This document shows positions 1 through 7,319 of a DNA stretch of 32,851 nt, piece after piece. The notes under the pieces were generated by a model, which had not been told where the DNA came from, ran no database searches, and saw only the letters and a program-made list of their open reading frames with translations. The stretch comes from an uncultured Alphaproteobacteria bacterium (GTDB taxonomy: Bacteria; Pseudomonadota; Alphaproteobacteria; CAAHEQ01; UBA3637). The position numbers were made by a program, and so were the translations under genes. Numbering within the stretch: the first letter of the stretch is position 1; every line of letters begins with the position of its first letter. The stretch lies in assembly GCA_944391565.1 (NCBI GenBank), contig CALXUB010000011.1:1-32851 (forward strand), in the 5' to 3' direction.

Positions 1-204
1 GAGCGCTTTATGCGGACATTAAAAGAAGAATGTGCGTGGTTGGTGGAATGGAAAAACGCTTTGGAATTAACTGAAGCGCTTGAAAAATGGTTTGAAAAAT
101 ACAACCAAAGTTATTTGCACTCCAAGCTCGGATACATCACTCCGGCAAACGCAGAACTTATTTGGAACAATTTTAACTTTAAGACTCTCAATTTTGCCGC
201 TTGA
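1..204 (+). CDS. IS3-type transposase (orfB), C-terminal end, cut by window edge
   Basis: The frame is open from base 1 and ends at a TGA at 202-204, giving 67 residues of C-terminus. The first codons read E-R-F-M-R-T-L-K-E-E, the block that in IS3-type DDE transposases carries the last catalytic Glu (GAG at 1-3). The run Y-N-Q-S-Y-L-H-S-K-L-G-Y-I-T-P and a short tail follow, as in the integrase-core end of this family. The start, orfA and left terminal repeat lie outside the window. I see no clear right terminal inverted repeat in the roughly 45 bp after the stop, so whether the element is complete cannot be judged. Confidence 0.75.
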   Translation, partial: ERFMRTLKEECAWLVEWKNALELTEALEKWFEKYNQSYLHSKLGYITPANAELIWNNFNFKTLNFAA

Positions 205-251
205 CAAACTTGGAGCAGTACATAATTCCGTGGTTTTTATCAGAAAGACTC

Positions 252-280
252 TTGACTTTTATTTTAGAATCTGATATAAG
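252..280 (+). promoter_or_regulatory. promoter of tRNA-Lys
   Basis: TTGACT (252-257), a 17-base spacer and TATAAG (275-280) form a near-consensus sigma-70 promoter ending 12 bases before the tRNA. Confidence 0.8.
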
Positions 281-292
281 CACCTAACATTG

Positions 293-368
<76 letters not shown>

Positions 369-378
369 AGTTAAAAAT

Positions 379-402
379 AACATCCGAATAGGATGTTTTT
401 TT
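379..402 (+). terminator. Rho-independent terminator of tRNA-Lys
   Basis: AACATCC and GGATGTT pair around the loop GAATA, followed by a run of T. It directly follows the tRNA-Lys gene. Confidence 0.85.
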
Positions 403-406
403 ATGC

Positions 407-472
407 GCCGAGCAACTGCCGAGCAACCGCTTTCAAAACATCTCTAAGCAATTCATGACATTTCTAAGCAAC
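407..472 (+). repeat. four direct (G/T)(A)AGCAA repeats beside tRNA-Lys
   Basis: GAGCAAC occurs at 410-416 and 421-427 (inside the 10-mer GCCGAGCAAC, repeated with an 11-base period). TAAGCAAT occurs at 445-452 and TAAGCAAC at 465-472. Short same-orientation repeats next to a tRNA gene resemble arm-type binding sites of a tyrosine recombinase attachment region. That reading is inference; no integrase gene is present. Confidence 0.4.
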
Positions 473-490
473 AGAGATTTATTTTTTTAT

Positions 491-580
491 ATGCACATAA
501 CAATGTATGATTTAATGCAACTTGTTGAAAAACAAAGAAAAAATAAAACTATAATAGAAAAAATGGAAATGGAGCGTTGA
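491..580 (+). CDS. possible 29-residue peptide, or tail of a lost gene
   Basis: An ATG at 491 opens 29 codons ending in TGA at 578-580. The peptide is rich in Lys, Met and Glu. No good ribosome-binding site precedes it (the upstream bases are T/A-rich). Its stop lies exactly at the edge of the truncated tRNA-Lys copy. It may be chance, or what is left of a gene from an element once inserted in the tRNA. I do not recognise it. Confidence 0.15.
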   Translation: MHITMYDLMQLVEKQRKNKTIIEKMEMER

Positions 581-621
581 TGATTAAGAGTCAGCTGCTC
601 TACCAACTGAGCTAATCACCC
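581..621 (-). pseudogene. 5' half of a second tRNA-Lys, truncated in the anticodon stem
   Basis: Read on the minus strand from 621, the bases are GGGTGAT, then the full D-arm and anticodon loop of a tRNA-Lys, identical over 34 bases to 300-333 of the intact gene. The match stops after the TCA of the 3' anticodon stem. No variable loop, T-arm or 3' acceptor follows. The 5' acceptor differs from the intact gene (GGGTGAT against GGGCGCG), so this was a separate tRNA-Lys and not a simple copy. It retains a good promoter. The break in the anticodon stem is a typical integrase target position. Confidence 0.8.
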
Positions 622-631
622 GCAGGAAAGT

Positions 632-660
632 TTTATACACGATTTTATTTCAAAAATCAA
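632..660 (-). promoter_or_regulatory. surviving promoter of the truncated tRNA-Lys
   Basis: On the minus strand TTGATT (660-655), a 17-base spacer and TATAAA (637-632) lie 10 bases before the tRNA fragment. Confidence 0.6.
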
Positions 661-695
661 GGGGTGTTTCAAAAAACTTTCCGACACACGCGTCT

Positions 696-724
696 TTGAC
701 AAAAAGTCCGATTTTTGATATACT
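696..724 (+). promoter_or_regulatory. promoter of the exported protein gene
   Basis: TTGACA (696-701), 17 bases, TATACT (719-724): an almost perfect sigma-70 promoter 20 bases before the start codon. Confidence 0.85.
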
Positions 725-743
725 GAAGAAAAGGAGGACGTGC

Positions 744-1925
744 ATGGGACTTAAACAAAAACTCATGAGTATTTCTTTGGCCGGAATGACTGCCGGCAGC
801 GCACTGCTGGGAGCCGAACCGCCGGCCGAAAAAACAGCCGGGTCCGCTCAAACAGAACAAACGGCACGTACCTTGTCTTATGAAGAAATGCTGGAAACAA
901 TGCGTTTGGAACGCGCGGCACGAGAACAGGGCAAACAAACTTTTCTGAATAAAGACGGTGAAGAATGCACGGTTAATTATGGTTATGAAGCTTCTTTTTT
1001 ATTCAATTATACTTCTGCCGTTTTGGAACAAAATCCCTCTTTTACGTTTGATGGTGTCACTTATAAGACTGAAACGGCTTTTCATGAAAATGAATTGTTG
1101 AAAGCCGCTCGATTGGCAGGCCGCCCGACCTATACCTTCAATGACCAAGAGAAAAATGCCTGTTCAAGCTTTCCGGCAAAAGAACAAATGCGTGTGTTCG
1201 GGAACTTGTATGAAGAACTGATTGCACCGCAGGATCAAGTCTCCGAAAATTATTTAAAGGAATATGCCTTAACCTACACCCCTCGAAAAGGGGATTCATC
1301 TGAAACGCTGAACCGATTGTATCAGGTTTGGCGCGCCAGCGGGTATCCCGAGATTCGCAATCAAACGGAAGAAAACATGACGCTCATGGGGCGCGTGATT
1401 GAAAAAGGGCGGCGCGGAAAAACGGCTCACTTTGAACCATCAATGTTTGGCCGAGACACCATTTATTTAAGCCCTATCGGACGGATTGATCAAGCACCGG
1501 CAGAAGTGGGAGATCTTTTACCGGAAATGGCGCACGCTTTTCGACACAACAATCATGTTTTCGGTGAAGGCGTCCAGTATGTAAGGGACGGATTGAAAGA
1601 TTTACTGAGTTTTAACAGTGCGGGCTTTGGAACAAGAGCGCAAAGCAAAAACTATAACAATCCCGATCGCATGGAATACGATACGCATCAAATTGTGGAA
1701 CCGGCTTTGGAGGCTTTTGTCAAAGGCGAGATCAATACATTGGAAGAAATGTATTTCAAGATTGACACGGCGCGGAAAAGAAACGGCAATGAATATACTT
1801 GGACGGGTTCGGCGGAAAAGCAGATCGCTTCCGGTGCTCAGAAAAGTTTTGACGCCCTTCAAAAAGAACAAGGCGGTCTGAAACTGGCGGATCTGGCTCA
1901 ACGGAAAACCGGCCGATCGGGTTAA
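744..1925 (+). CDS. exported protein of unknown function, possible zincin-like fold
   Basis: 393 residues. The start at 744 is set by AAGGAGG at 731-737; a longer TTG-started frame from 696 would begin inside the promoter. Residues 1-24 look like a signal peptide (MGLKQKLMS, then a Ser/Ala/Gly-rich core and A-L-L-G-A). The mature part is hydrophilic with no membrane segment. At about 261-271 the sequence reads E-M-A-H-A-F-R-H-N-N-H, and further on E-Y-D-T-H-Q-I-V-E-P. This faintly recalls a secreted metallopeptidase arrangement (HxxxH plus a downstream Glu) but is not a canonical HExxH, so the activity is only a suggestion. I do not recognise the family. lnt follows after a small gap with its own promoter-like sequence. 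Confidence 0.8.
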   Translation: MGLKQKLMSISLAGMTAGSALLGAEPPAEKTAGSAQTEQTARTLSYEEMLETMRLERAAREQGKQTFLNKDGEECTVNYGYEASFLFNYTSAVLEQNPSFTFDGVTYKTETAFHENELLKAARLAGRPTYTFNDQEKNACSSFPAKEQMRVFGNLYEELIAPQDQVSENYLKEYALTYTPRKGDSSETLNRLYQVWRASGYPEIRNQTEENMTLMGRVIEKGRRGKTAHFEPSMFGRDTIYLSPIGRIDQAPAEVGDLLPEMAHAFRHNNHVFGEGVQYVRDGLKDLLSFNSAGFGTRAQSKNYNNPDRMEYDTHQIVEPALEAFVKGEINTLEEMYFKIDTARKRNGNEYTWTGSAEKQIASGAQKSFDALQKEQGGLKLADLAQRKTGRSG

Positions 1926-1933
1926 AATCTTAT

Positions 1934-1962
1934 TTGAAACTTTTTGAGAAATCTGCTAGGCT
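1934..1962 (+). promoter_or_regulatory. probable promoter of lnt
   Basis: TTGAAA (1934-1939), 17 bases, TAGGCT (1957-1962), placed 19 bases before the lnt start codon. Confidence 0.6.
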
Positions 1963-1981
1963 GAGAAAAAAGGAGCCGCTC

Positions 1982-3484
1982 ATGCATATAAAAAAACAAC
2001 TGCTCGCCAGCTTTGGACTGGGCCTTGTTTCAGCCGTTTGTTTTGTGCCGACGGGTGCAATTTGGCTGATGTTTCTTTTATTTCCGATTTGGTTTGCTTT
2101 CATTGACAAAGCGCAAACAAAAAAAGCCTTATTCGGATTGGGATTTTGCTTCGGCGCCGGTATGGGAGCGGCCTCTTTGTTTTGGCTGACACAGGCTTTA
2201 ATGATTGACGACGGCGCATTTGCCTGGGCTTTGCCGGTTGTGCCGATCGGATTTGGCTTGGTATTCGGTTTCTTTTGGGGTATTCCCGCGCTTTTGTGTT
2301 ATTGGAGCCGACCCGGTTTTTCTCGTCTGGTGATGTTAGCCGGGACTTTAACTTTTTTTGAATGGGTGCGCTCCTGGATTTTTACCGGCTTTCCTTGGAA
2401 TCTGCTGGGTTCAATGTGGATTGCCTGTTTGCCCATCGCGCAACTGGCCGCCATTACGGGTGTGTATGGCCTGACATTTGCTTCCGTTTTTTGGTTTGCG
2501 GCCCCTTATTTTTACAAAAACAAACATCTTGTGGCCGGAATTGCTGCCACTTTTGTGCTGGTCTTTGTCGGCGGATACGGTCGTTTAGCCGCCTTGGGTG
2601 ACGAAACCGTCTGGGGCATTCGACTTCGTCTGGTGCAACCGAATATCGCACAAACCTTGAAATGGGATCCGGCAGCGCGGGAAGACAATTTAATGAAACA
2701 CATCCGACTGAGCAAAAAGGCAGGTCAAAAACAAGTGACACATGTGATATGGCCCGAAGCCGCCGTTCCGTACCTTTTAAACGTTGACACGGATGCCAGA
2801 GCCATGACGATCAGCGCTGTTCCGCAGGGGGGAACTTTAATTACCGGCGGCATGCGTCTGACGGATCCGAAAAGCCGACAGCTGGCCAACAGTATTTTCG
2901 TTCTGAACGATATGGGAGAAATTAAAACCACTTATGATAAATCACATTTGGTGCCGTTCGGCGAGTATGTTCCGTTGCGCGGGCTTTTACCGTTTGACAA
3001 AGTTGTGCCGATTTCGTCCGATTTCGTGCAAGGTCCTCACGTCCGCACCGTGCGCGTTCCCAATGCGCCGCCGGCCGGAATGCTGGTGTGCTATGAGGTT
3101 ATCTTTCCCGGTCGCGTCGTTCAGAAAAAATACCGTCCAAAGTGGCTTGTCAATGTCACAAACGACGGTTGGTACGGGTTAAGCGCGGGACCATATCAAC
3201 ACCTGGCGGCGGCTCAAATGCGTGCCATCGAAGAAGGCTTGCCCGTCGTCCGCGCCGCCGGAACGGGAATCAGCGCCGTCATTGCACCAACGGGTGAAAT
3301 AACAGCGTCTTTGCCGTTGGGCTTGGAAGGCGTGTTGGATGCCGACTTACCCCGTGATCTGCCACCGACTTTGTATGGACGAATGGGAAATTTGATTCCT
3401 TTGCTGATGTGCCTGCTGGCTATCGGTTGGGCTTTCCAAAGAAATAATGATCAAAAGCATTCTTCCATTAAAGACGCCTTTTAG
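1982..3484 (+). CDS. lnt: apolipoprotein N-acyltransferase
   Basis: 500 residues, close to the usual ~510. The enzyme adds the third acyl chain to the N-terminal Cys of lipoproteins in the inner membrane, the last step before Lol sorting. Residues 1-205 are a run of hydrophobic segments (about six to seven helices) with the conserved block around F-E-W-V-R near 126-130. The periplasmic nitrilase-like domain follows, with the expected triad: Glu259 in W-P-E-A-A, Lys320 in Y-D-K-S-H-L-V-P-F-G-E and Cys370 in L-V-C-Y-E. A last hydrophobic segment lies near 477-492. The start at 1982 is supported by AAAGGAG 7-13 bases upstream. The window encodes several lipoprotein substrates for it (7320, 7798, 8944). 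Confidence 0.95.
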   Translation: MHIKKQLLASFGLGLVSAVCFVPTGAIWLMFLLFPIWFAFIDKAQTKKALFGLGFCFGAGMGAASLFWLTQALMIDDGAFAWALPVVPIGFGLVFGFFWGIPALLCYWSRPGFSRLVMLAGTLTFFEWVRSWIFTGFPWNLLGSMWIACLPIAQLAAITGVYGLTFASVFWFAAPYFYKNKHLVAGIAATFVLVFVGGYGRLAALGDETVWGIRLRLVQPNIAQTLKWDPAAREDNLMKHIRLSKKAGQKQVTHVIWPEAAVPYLLNVDTDARAMTISAVPQGGTLITGGMRLTDPKSRQLANSIFVLNDMGEIKTTYDKSHLVPFGEYVPLRGLLPFDKVVPISSDFVQGPHVRTVRVPNAPPAGMLVCYEVIFPGRVVQKKYRPKWLVNVTNDGWYGLSAGPYQHLAAAQMRAIEEGLPVVRAAGTGISAVIAPTGEITASLPLGLEGVLDADLPRDLPPTLYGRMGNLIPLLMCLLAIGWAFQRNNDQKHSSIKDAF

Positions 3485-3602
3485 CAACAGGGAACCCAGG
3501 GCGCGGGCAGGAAGCGCGCTTTAAAAAAAACTGATAAGAAAAATTAAAACAATTCATTCCTCACTTGGGCTTTTTTTAAGTTGGGGTATCATCTTAACCC
3601 GT

Positions 3603-3619
3603 CCCCTGAAATTCAGGGG
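3603..3619. repeat. palindrome module D (core only)
   Basis: CCCCTGAA and TTCAGGGG flank one base. This is the inner part of module D; the outer GCCCGCC arms are absent here. Confidence 0.75.
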
Positions 3620-3665
3620 GCCTGCCAGGTATTCTGTTCAATAAGTAAAAAACTTTCTTTTGATC

Positions 3666-3715
3666 AAAAAGGGCCTTTTTGCCGCCCCTAAACCCAATTC
3701 AAAAAGGCCCTTTTT
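3666..3715. repeat. palindrome module A
   Basis: A perfect 15-bp stem, AAAAAGGGCCTTTTT (3666-3680) with its complement (3701-3715), encloses a 20-base C-rich loop (GCCGCCCC... AACCC). The loop is in the C-rich orientation on the plus strand. The symmetrical A and T runs would allow termination on either strand. Confidence 0.85.
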
Positions 3716-3767
3716 AGATAATGAATTTGCCGATTTATTAAATAAAGGAACATTAAATATAAAGGAA

Positions 3768-3804
3768 GGCCGCCCGCGGAAATTTTCGCGCGGCGCGGGC
3801 GGCC
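3768..3804. repeat. palindrome module B
   Basis: An 11-bp stem GGCCGCCCGCG / CGCGGGCGGCC (3768-3778 and 3794-3804) encloses an AAATTTTCGCG-type loop. Confidence 0.8.
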
Positions 3805-3835
3805 TATACATAAAAAAAGAAAAAGCATTTAAACG

Positions 3836-3875
3836 GCGCGCTTCCTGCCCGCCCCATGAAAATCAGGAAGCGCGC
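3836..3875. repeat. palindrome module C
   Basis: A 12-bp stem GCGCGCTTCCTG / CAGGAAGCGCGC (3836-3847 and 3864-3875). Confidence 0.8.
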
Positions 3876-3960
3876 TGAAAAAAACATTTCTTTAAAATGA
3901 CGAGACCTCACACAGATTTTGGCAAGCAATCCAGATAAAAAGAAATATCAAATGTCCTCT

Positions 3961-4013
3961 TTCAAAAGGGCCTTTTTGCGCCCCCCAAACCTAACCAAAA
4001 AGGCCCTTTTGAA
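3961..4013. repeat. palindrome module A, second copy
   Basis: A 17-bp stem TTCAAAAGGGCCTTTTT with its complement (3961-3977 and 3997-4013). The loop is C-rich (GCGCCCCCC AAACC), the same orientation as at 3666. Confidence 0.85.
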
Positions 4014-4098
4014 TTAAAAAAGAAACGCCCCTATACCGACCTACCAAAAATAAATTAGAAATGACTTTTTAGAATAAGAACAAAAAAAAGGAAAGCTC

Positions 4099-4139
4099 AG
4101 CCCGCCCCCTGCGGCCCCATGAAAATCAGGGGGCGGGCT
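4099..4139. repeat. palindrome module D
   Basis: A 13-bp stem AGCCCGCCCCCTG / CAGGGGGCGGGCT (4099-4111 and 4127-4139) followed by TTTAAAA. It could act as a terminator insulating the downstream Cys-rich gene. Confidence 0.8.
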
Positions 4140-4210
4140 TTAAAACATTTATTTAAAGTTCCTGTAGACCATTGACTTTTAAAAAAAATGACATCTTTTC
4201 ATGATACGAC

Positions 4211-4250
4211 AGGCCGCCCGCGCGCCGCGCGAAAATTTCGCGGGCGGCCT
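4211..4250. repeat. palindrome module B, second copy
   Basis: A 12-bp stem AGGCCGCCCGCG / CGCGGGCGGCCT (4211-4222 and 4239-4250). The inner bases are inverted relative to the copy at 3768 (CGCCGCGCG left of the AAAATTT instead of right). Confidence 0.8.
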
Positions 4251-4312
4251 ACACATAAAAAGAAACCATTAAAACAAACACGCCGGTAATTTAATTTTCC
4301 TTAAAATAATCA

Positions 4313-4342
4313 TAGACAATTAAACGATGAATCTGTTATCAT
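4313..4342 (+). promoter_or_regulatory. promoter of Cys-rich gene 1 (family-conserved)
   Basis: TAGACA (4313-4318), 18 bases, TATCAT (4337-4342). The same T(A/G)GACA-N18-TATCAT layout with partly identical spacer bases precedes the two other family members. Confidence 0.7.
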
Positions 4343-4371
4343 CATTTCGAAACAAACAAAAGGAGACACAC

Positions 4372-5178
4372 ATGTTCATTTTATCCAAATTTACCCCCCC
4401 CCCCCCTACTTTAAATAATCTTTTCAAATACTTAATCCTTCTTTCCATCACCACCCTCCCCGCTCACGCTAAAGTTATTCACAGGCAAGCCTACAAAGTC
4501 TGTCAGGCTCATGAAGAAGCTTACTGGGACGGATCTAAAGGTGTCTGCTGTGACGGAAATGTCTATCAAAAAGATGAAAACAAATACGCGTGCTGCCCAA
4601 CTGGAAAAGAAGTCTCTATTGTTCAAGGTAAAGAAAACCTCAACCACTGTTGCTCAGAAGGACAAAAGGCTTACTGGGACGGGTCTGCTGCCCAATGCTG
4701 TGCGACCGCAACGCATCAGATCGTCACTAACTATATCAGTGGACAAACCGATACCGCTTACGCATGCTGCGAAGTTAAAGAAGATTATGAAACAGAGGGC
4801 CCTGGGCCATATGGTTTAGTTCGAACAACTACCTCTAATTGGACGATTGCTGGTGCTACGAACGGCTATTGCTGCAGCGGCTACACAAGCAGCCAATCTA
4901 CTGGGCCCCTCAACGGGGTTGAAACTCTTTTGAGTAAAACCACAAATACAATTTCGATTCTTCATAACGGTGGCCTGTATTTTTGTGCACCTGGTCATAT
5001 CTCTACTCGGCTTAACGCAGACGGTTCCACCTTTACAAAAGGAGAGTGGTATGAAAGCGGTTCACGTTGGTGCGAACAATCTGGAGACTTGGTCTATTGT
5101 TATTGCAGTGAAATTGGCGACCCCATATACTCAGAAGATGAATGCGAGCCCACGTCCGCCAAAGATCCACTCTTCTAG
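4372..5178 (+). CDS. secreted Cys-rich repeat protein 1, candidate phase-variable
   Basis: 268 residues. The start at 4372 follows AGGAG (4361-4365); an upstream in-frame ATG at 4327 lies inside the promoter spacer. The N-terminus has MFILSKF, a T-P-P-P-P run, a hydrophobic stretch and A-H-A-K, which reads as a signal peptide. The mature chain carries repeated Cys-Cys pairs, each often preceded by A-Y-W-D-G-S (about 10 Cys-Cys or Cys-x-Cys units), implying disulphide-rich extracellular modules. The Pro run is encoded by 13 consecutive C (4394-4406). With 12 or 14 C the frame would meet a stop within three or four codons, so the tract can switch the gene off. The C-terminus ends Y-C-Y-C-S-E-I-G-D-P ... 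C-E-P. It is homologous to the genes at 18352 and 19254. I do not recognise a named family. Confidence 0.85.
   Translation: MFILSKFTPPPPTLNNLFKYLILLSITTLPAHAKVIHRQAYKVCQAHEEAYWDGSKGVCCDGNVYQKDENKYACCPTGKEVSIVQGKENLNHCCSEGQKAYWDGSAAQCCATATHQIVTNYISGQTDTAYACCEVKEDYETEGPGPYGLVRTTTSNWTIAGATNGYCCSGYTSSQSTGPLNGVETLLSKTTNTISILHNGGLYFCAPGHISTRLNADGSTFTKGEWYESGSRWCEQSGDLVYCYCSEIGDPIYSEDECEPTSAKDPLF
4394..4406 (+). repeat. poly-C tract (C13) inside Cys-rich gene 1
   Basis: An uninterrupted run of 13 C within the signal-peptide coding part. The present length keeps the frame open. One C fewer gives CTA CTT TAA; one more gives TAC TTT AAA TAA. Confidence 0.9.
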
Positions 5179-5302
5179 CCACTCCTCTATATTCAGAACG
5201 TTTTATGAAAGCGCTTCTCGATGGTATGGAAGCGAAAATGATTATATATACTGCACTGCCAGCGGCGATCCCAAAAACGCATCCGGCTCTTGTGACCCGT
5301 AA
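5179..5302 (+). pseudogene. leftover C-terminus of a Cys-rich paralogue
   Basis: Directly after the stop of Cys-rich gene 1, and in a different frame, the bases to TAA at 5300-5302 encode Y-E-S-A-S-R-W-Y-G-S-E-N-D-Y-I-Y-C followed by a G-D-P ... C-D-P end. This matches the last third of gene 1 (Y-E-S-G-S-R-W-C ... Y-C-Y-C ... G-D-P ... C-E-P). It has no start of its own. It is best read as the 3' remnant of a tandem duplicate, or a reserve 3' end reachable by frameshift or recombination. It ends 6 bases before the end of typA. Confidence 0.6.
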
Positions 5303-5308
5303 AGCGTG

Positions 5309-7135
5309 TTATTCTTCCCGACGGCGTTCGGCTTTGCGGCGATCGTTGTAGTCCAGCAGCTTTTTACGCAGCCGAATGTTATGCGGTGTCACTTCGACCA
5401 GTTCATCATCATTGATGTAAGCTAAGCTTTCTTCCAAGCTCATAACGACGGGCGGCGTCAGCAAAATATTATCATCTTTACCGGCAGCGCGCATGTTGGT
5501 GAGTTTTTTCCCTTTGATAGGATTGACATCGATATCGCCCGGTTTTGCGTTTTCTCCGATAATCATGCCGGCATAGACGGGCGTGTTGTGCGTGACGAAC
5601 AGCTTACCGCGGTCTTGGATGTTAAACAGGGAATAAGCCACGGCTTTTCCGGTTTCAAGCGACACCAAAGCGCCGTTGTGCCGTCCCGGAATAGGCCCTT
5701 TGTAGGGACCATATTCGCTGAACAAGCGGTTCATAATGCCGGTGCCGCAGGTATCGGTCAGGAACTCGGAATGATAGCCGATGAGCCCACGGGAAGGCGC
5801 TTTGAAAATCAAGCGTGTTTTTCCGGCGCCCGAGGGATGCATTTCCATCAAATCGGCTTTTCGTTCGCTCATTTTGTTGACAACAACGCCCGAATAAGCA
5901 TCATCCACATCAACAACCACTTCTTCATACGGTTCGGTTCGAGTGCCGTTTTCATCAACACGGAACAAAACGCGCGGACGGGAAATGGACAATTCGAACC
6001 CCTCCCGGCGCATGGTTTCAATTAAAATCCCCAGCTGCAATTCCCCGCGACCGGCGACCTCAAACGAATCAGAGCTGTCGGTTTTGGCAATTTTCAACGC
6101 GACATTGCCTTCGACTTCTTTTTGCAAGCGTTCCCAAATCATCCGCGAAGTCACTTTATCGCCTTCCTGGCCGGCAAACGGAGACGTGTTAATGGAAAAA
6201 GTCATGGCCAATGTCGGCGGATCAATGGGTTGAGACGGAATGGCTTCGGTGACGGCGGTATCGCACAAAGTATCGGCCACAGTGGCTTTGGAAAAGCCGG
6301 CCACGCTGACAATATCGCCGGCATGCGCTTCCTCCAACGCCGTACGTTTCAATCCGCGGAAAGCCATGATTTTAGAAGCCCGCGCGGTTTCCAAAGTCTG
6401 TCCGTCACGCGATAACGCTTTAATCATCGTATTGACTTTTAAACTGCCGCTTTCAATCCGGCCCGTTAAAATACGGCCCACGAACGGATCATACTCCAAT
6501 GTTGTCACCAACATGGAAAACGGAGCCGTCTCATCGCATTTGGGTTCCGGCACATGCGTTAAAATCTTGTCCATCAGCGGTTTAATGCTGTCGCGCGGAT
6601 CTTTTTGCAAGTCATAAACAGCCCATCCTTCGCGGCCGGAAGCATATAAGACCGGAAAATCCAGCTGTTCATCGGTCGCCCCCATGTGGACGAACAAATC
6701 GAATACTTCATTCAAAACATCATCGGGCCGCGCATCCGGACGATCGGCTTTGTTAATCACCACAATGGGTTTCAAACCCAATTTCAACGCCTTACCCACC
6801 ACGAACTTGGTTTGCGGCAAAGGTCCTTCGGCCGCGTCGACCAACAAAATCACGCCGTCCACCATGCTGAGGATGCGTTCCACCTCGCCGCCGAAATCGG
6901 CGTGGCCCGGCGTATCGACAATATTGATGCGCGTGCCTTGCCATTCAATCGATGTGCACTTGGCCAAAATCGTAATACCGCGTTCACGTTCAATGTCACC
7001 GCTGTCCATCACGCAGGTTTGAACAGCCTGGTTATCGCGGAAAGTACCGCTTTGGCGCAAAAAAGCGTCCACAAGAGTTGTTTTGCCATGGTCAACGTGT
7101 GCGATAATCGCAATGTTTCGAATTTTTTGTGTCAT
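5309..7135 (-). CDS. typA: ribosome-associated GTPase TypA/BipA
   Basis: 608 residues, the usual length. It is a translational GTPase of the EF-G type that binds 70S ribosomes and supports 50S assembly and stress growth. The G motifs are in order: A-H-V-D-H-G-K-T-T (12-20), R-G-I-T-I (52-56), D-T-P-G-H (74-78), N-K-A-D-R (128-132). Domains II, III and V and the TypA-specific C-terminal domain follow (G-R-G-E-L-Q-L-G-I near the middle, then R-G-L-I-G-Y and G-R-H-N-G-A-L). The start at 7135 matches the family N-terminus ([13 protein letters not shown]); a longer in-frame extension to 7249 has no family counterpart. It converges on the Cys-rich remnant. Confidence 0.97.
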   Translation of the reverse strand: MTQKIRNIAIIAHVDHGKTTLVDAFLRQSGTFRDNQAVQTCVMDSGDIERERGITILAKCTSIEWQGTRINIVDTPGHADFGGEVERILSMVDGVILLVDAAEGPLPQTKFVVGKALKLGLKPIVVINKADRPDARPDDVLNEVFDLFVHMGATDEQLDFPVLYASGREGWAVYDLQKDPRDSIKPLMDKILTHVPEPKCDETAPFSMLVTTLEYDPFVGRILTGRIESGSLKVNTMIKALSRDGQTLETARASKIMAFRGLKRTALEEAHAGDIVSVAGFSKATVADTLCDTAVTEAIPSQPIDPPTLAMTFSINTSPFAGQEGDKVTSRMIWERLQKEVEGNVALKIAKTDSSDSFEVAGRGELQLGILIETMRREGFELSISRPRVLFRVDENGTRTEPYEEVVVDVDDAYSGVVVNKMSERKADLMEMHPSGAGKTRLIFKAPSRGLIGYHSEFLTDTCGTGIMNRLFSEYGPYKGPIPGRHNGALVSLETGKAVAYSLFNIQDRGKLFVTHNTPVYAGMIIGENAKPGDIDVNPIKGKKLTNMRAAGKDDNILLTPPVVMSLEESLAYINDDELVEVTPHNIRLRKKLLDYNDRRKAERRREE

Positions 7136-7319
7136 GTTGGTTCTTCTTTTTTTTGTATCGAGTCGTTTATAAGGCAGGCATGATACACCTTTTTCATAAA
7201 AAAAGATAGCAAAAAATAAAGGGGACTTTCCGAACGGATGTTCCCCCAAAGCGCATCAAGGCCGTTAAACAGCAATGACAGACGCTCGAAAAGGAATTAC
7301 ATTGTAATTACTTTTTGTT

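Larger units (their letters stand above)
3485..4371. repeat. gene-free palindrome mosaic, locus 1
   Basis: This ~890-base stretch holds no convincing gene. It is built from GC-rich palindromic modules separated by AT-rich linkers. In order: half of module C (3499-3521), an AT-rich linker starting CTGATAAGAAAAATTAAAA (3531), a D core (3603-3619), A (3666-3715), linker with ATTTATTAAATAAAG, B (3768-3804), C (3836-3875), a second A (3961-4013), full D (4099-4139), a second B (4211-4250), then the promoter of the Cys-rich gene. The D-A-B-C order and the linkers recur at 17868-18241 and, decayed, at 31690-32441. Confidence 0.85.

Noticed and set aside
696..743. TTG start for the exported protein
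   Set aside because: It would start at the -35 box of the promoter; the ATG at 744 has a good site and yields a signal peptide.
3660..4250. Possible CRISPR array
   Set aside because: Units are palindromes of several different types with unequal spacing and conserved linkers; there are no constant repeats with unique spacers and no cas genes.
4511..4819. 102-codon frame within Cys-rich gene 1
   Set aside because: A shadow frame, Lys/Thr-rich with no signal peptide and no start signal; not reached by a one-base slip at the C tract because both slips stop at once.
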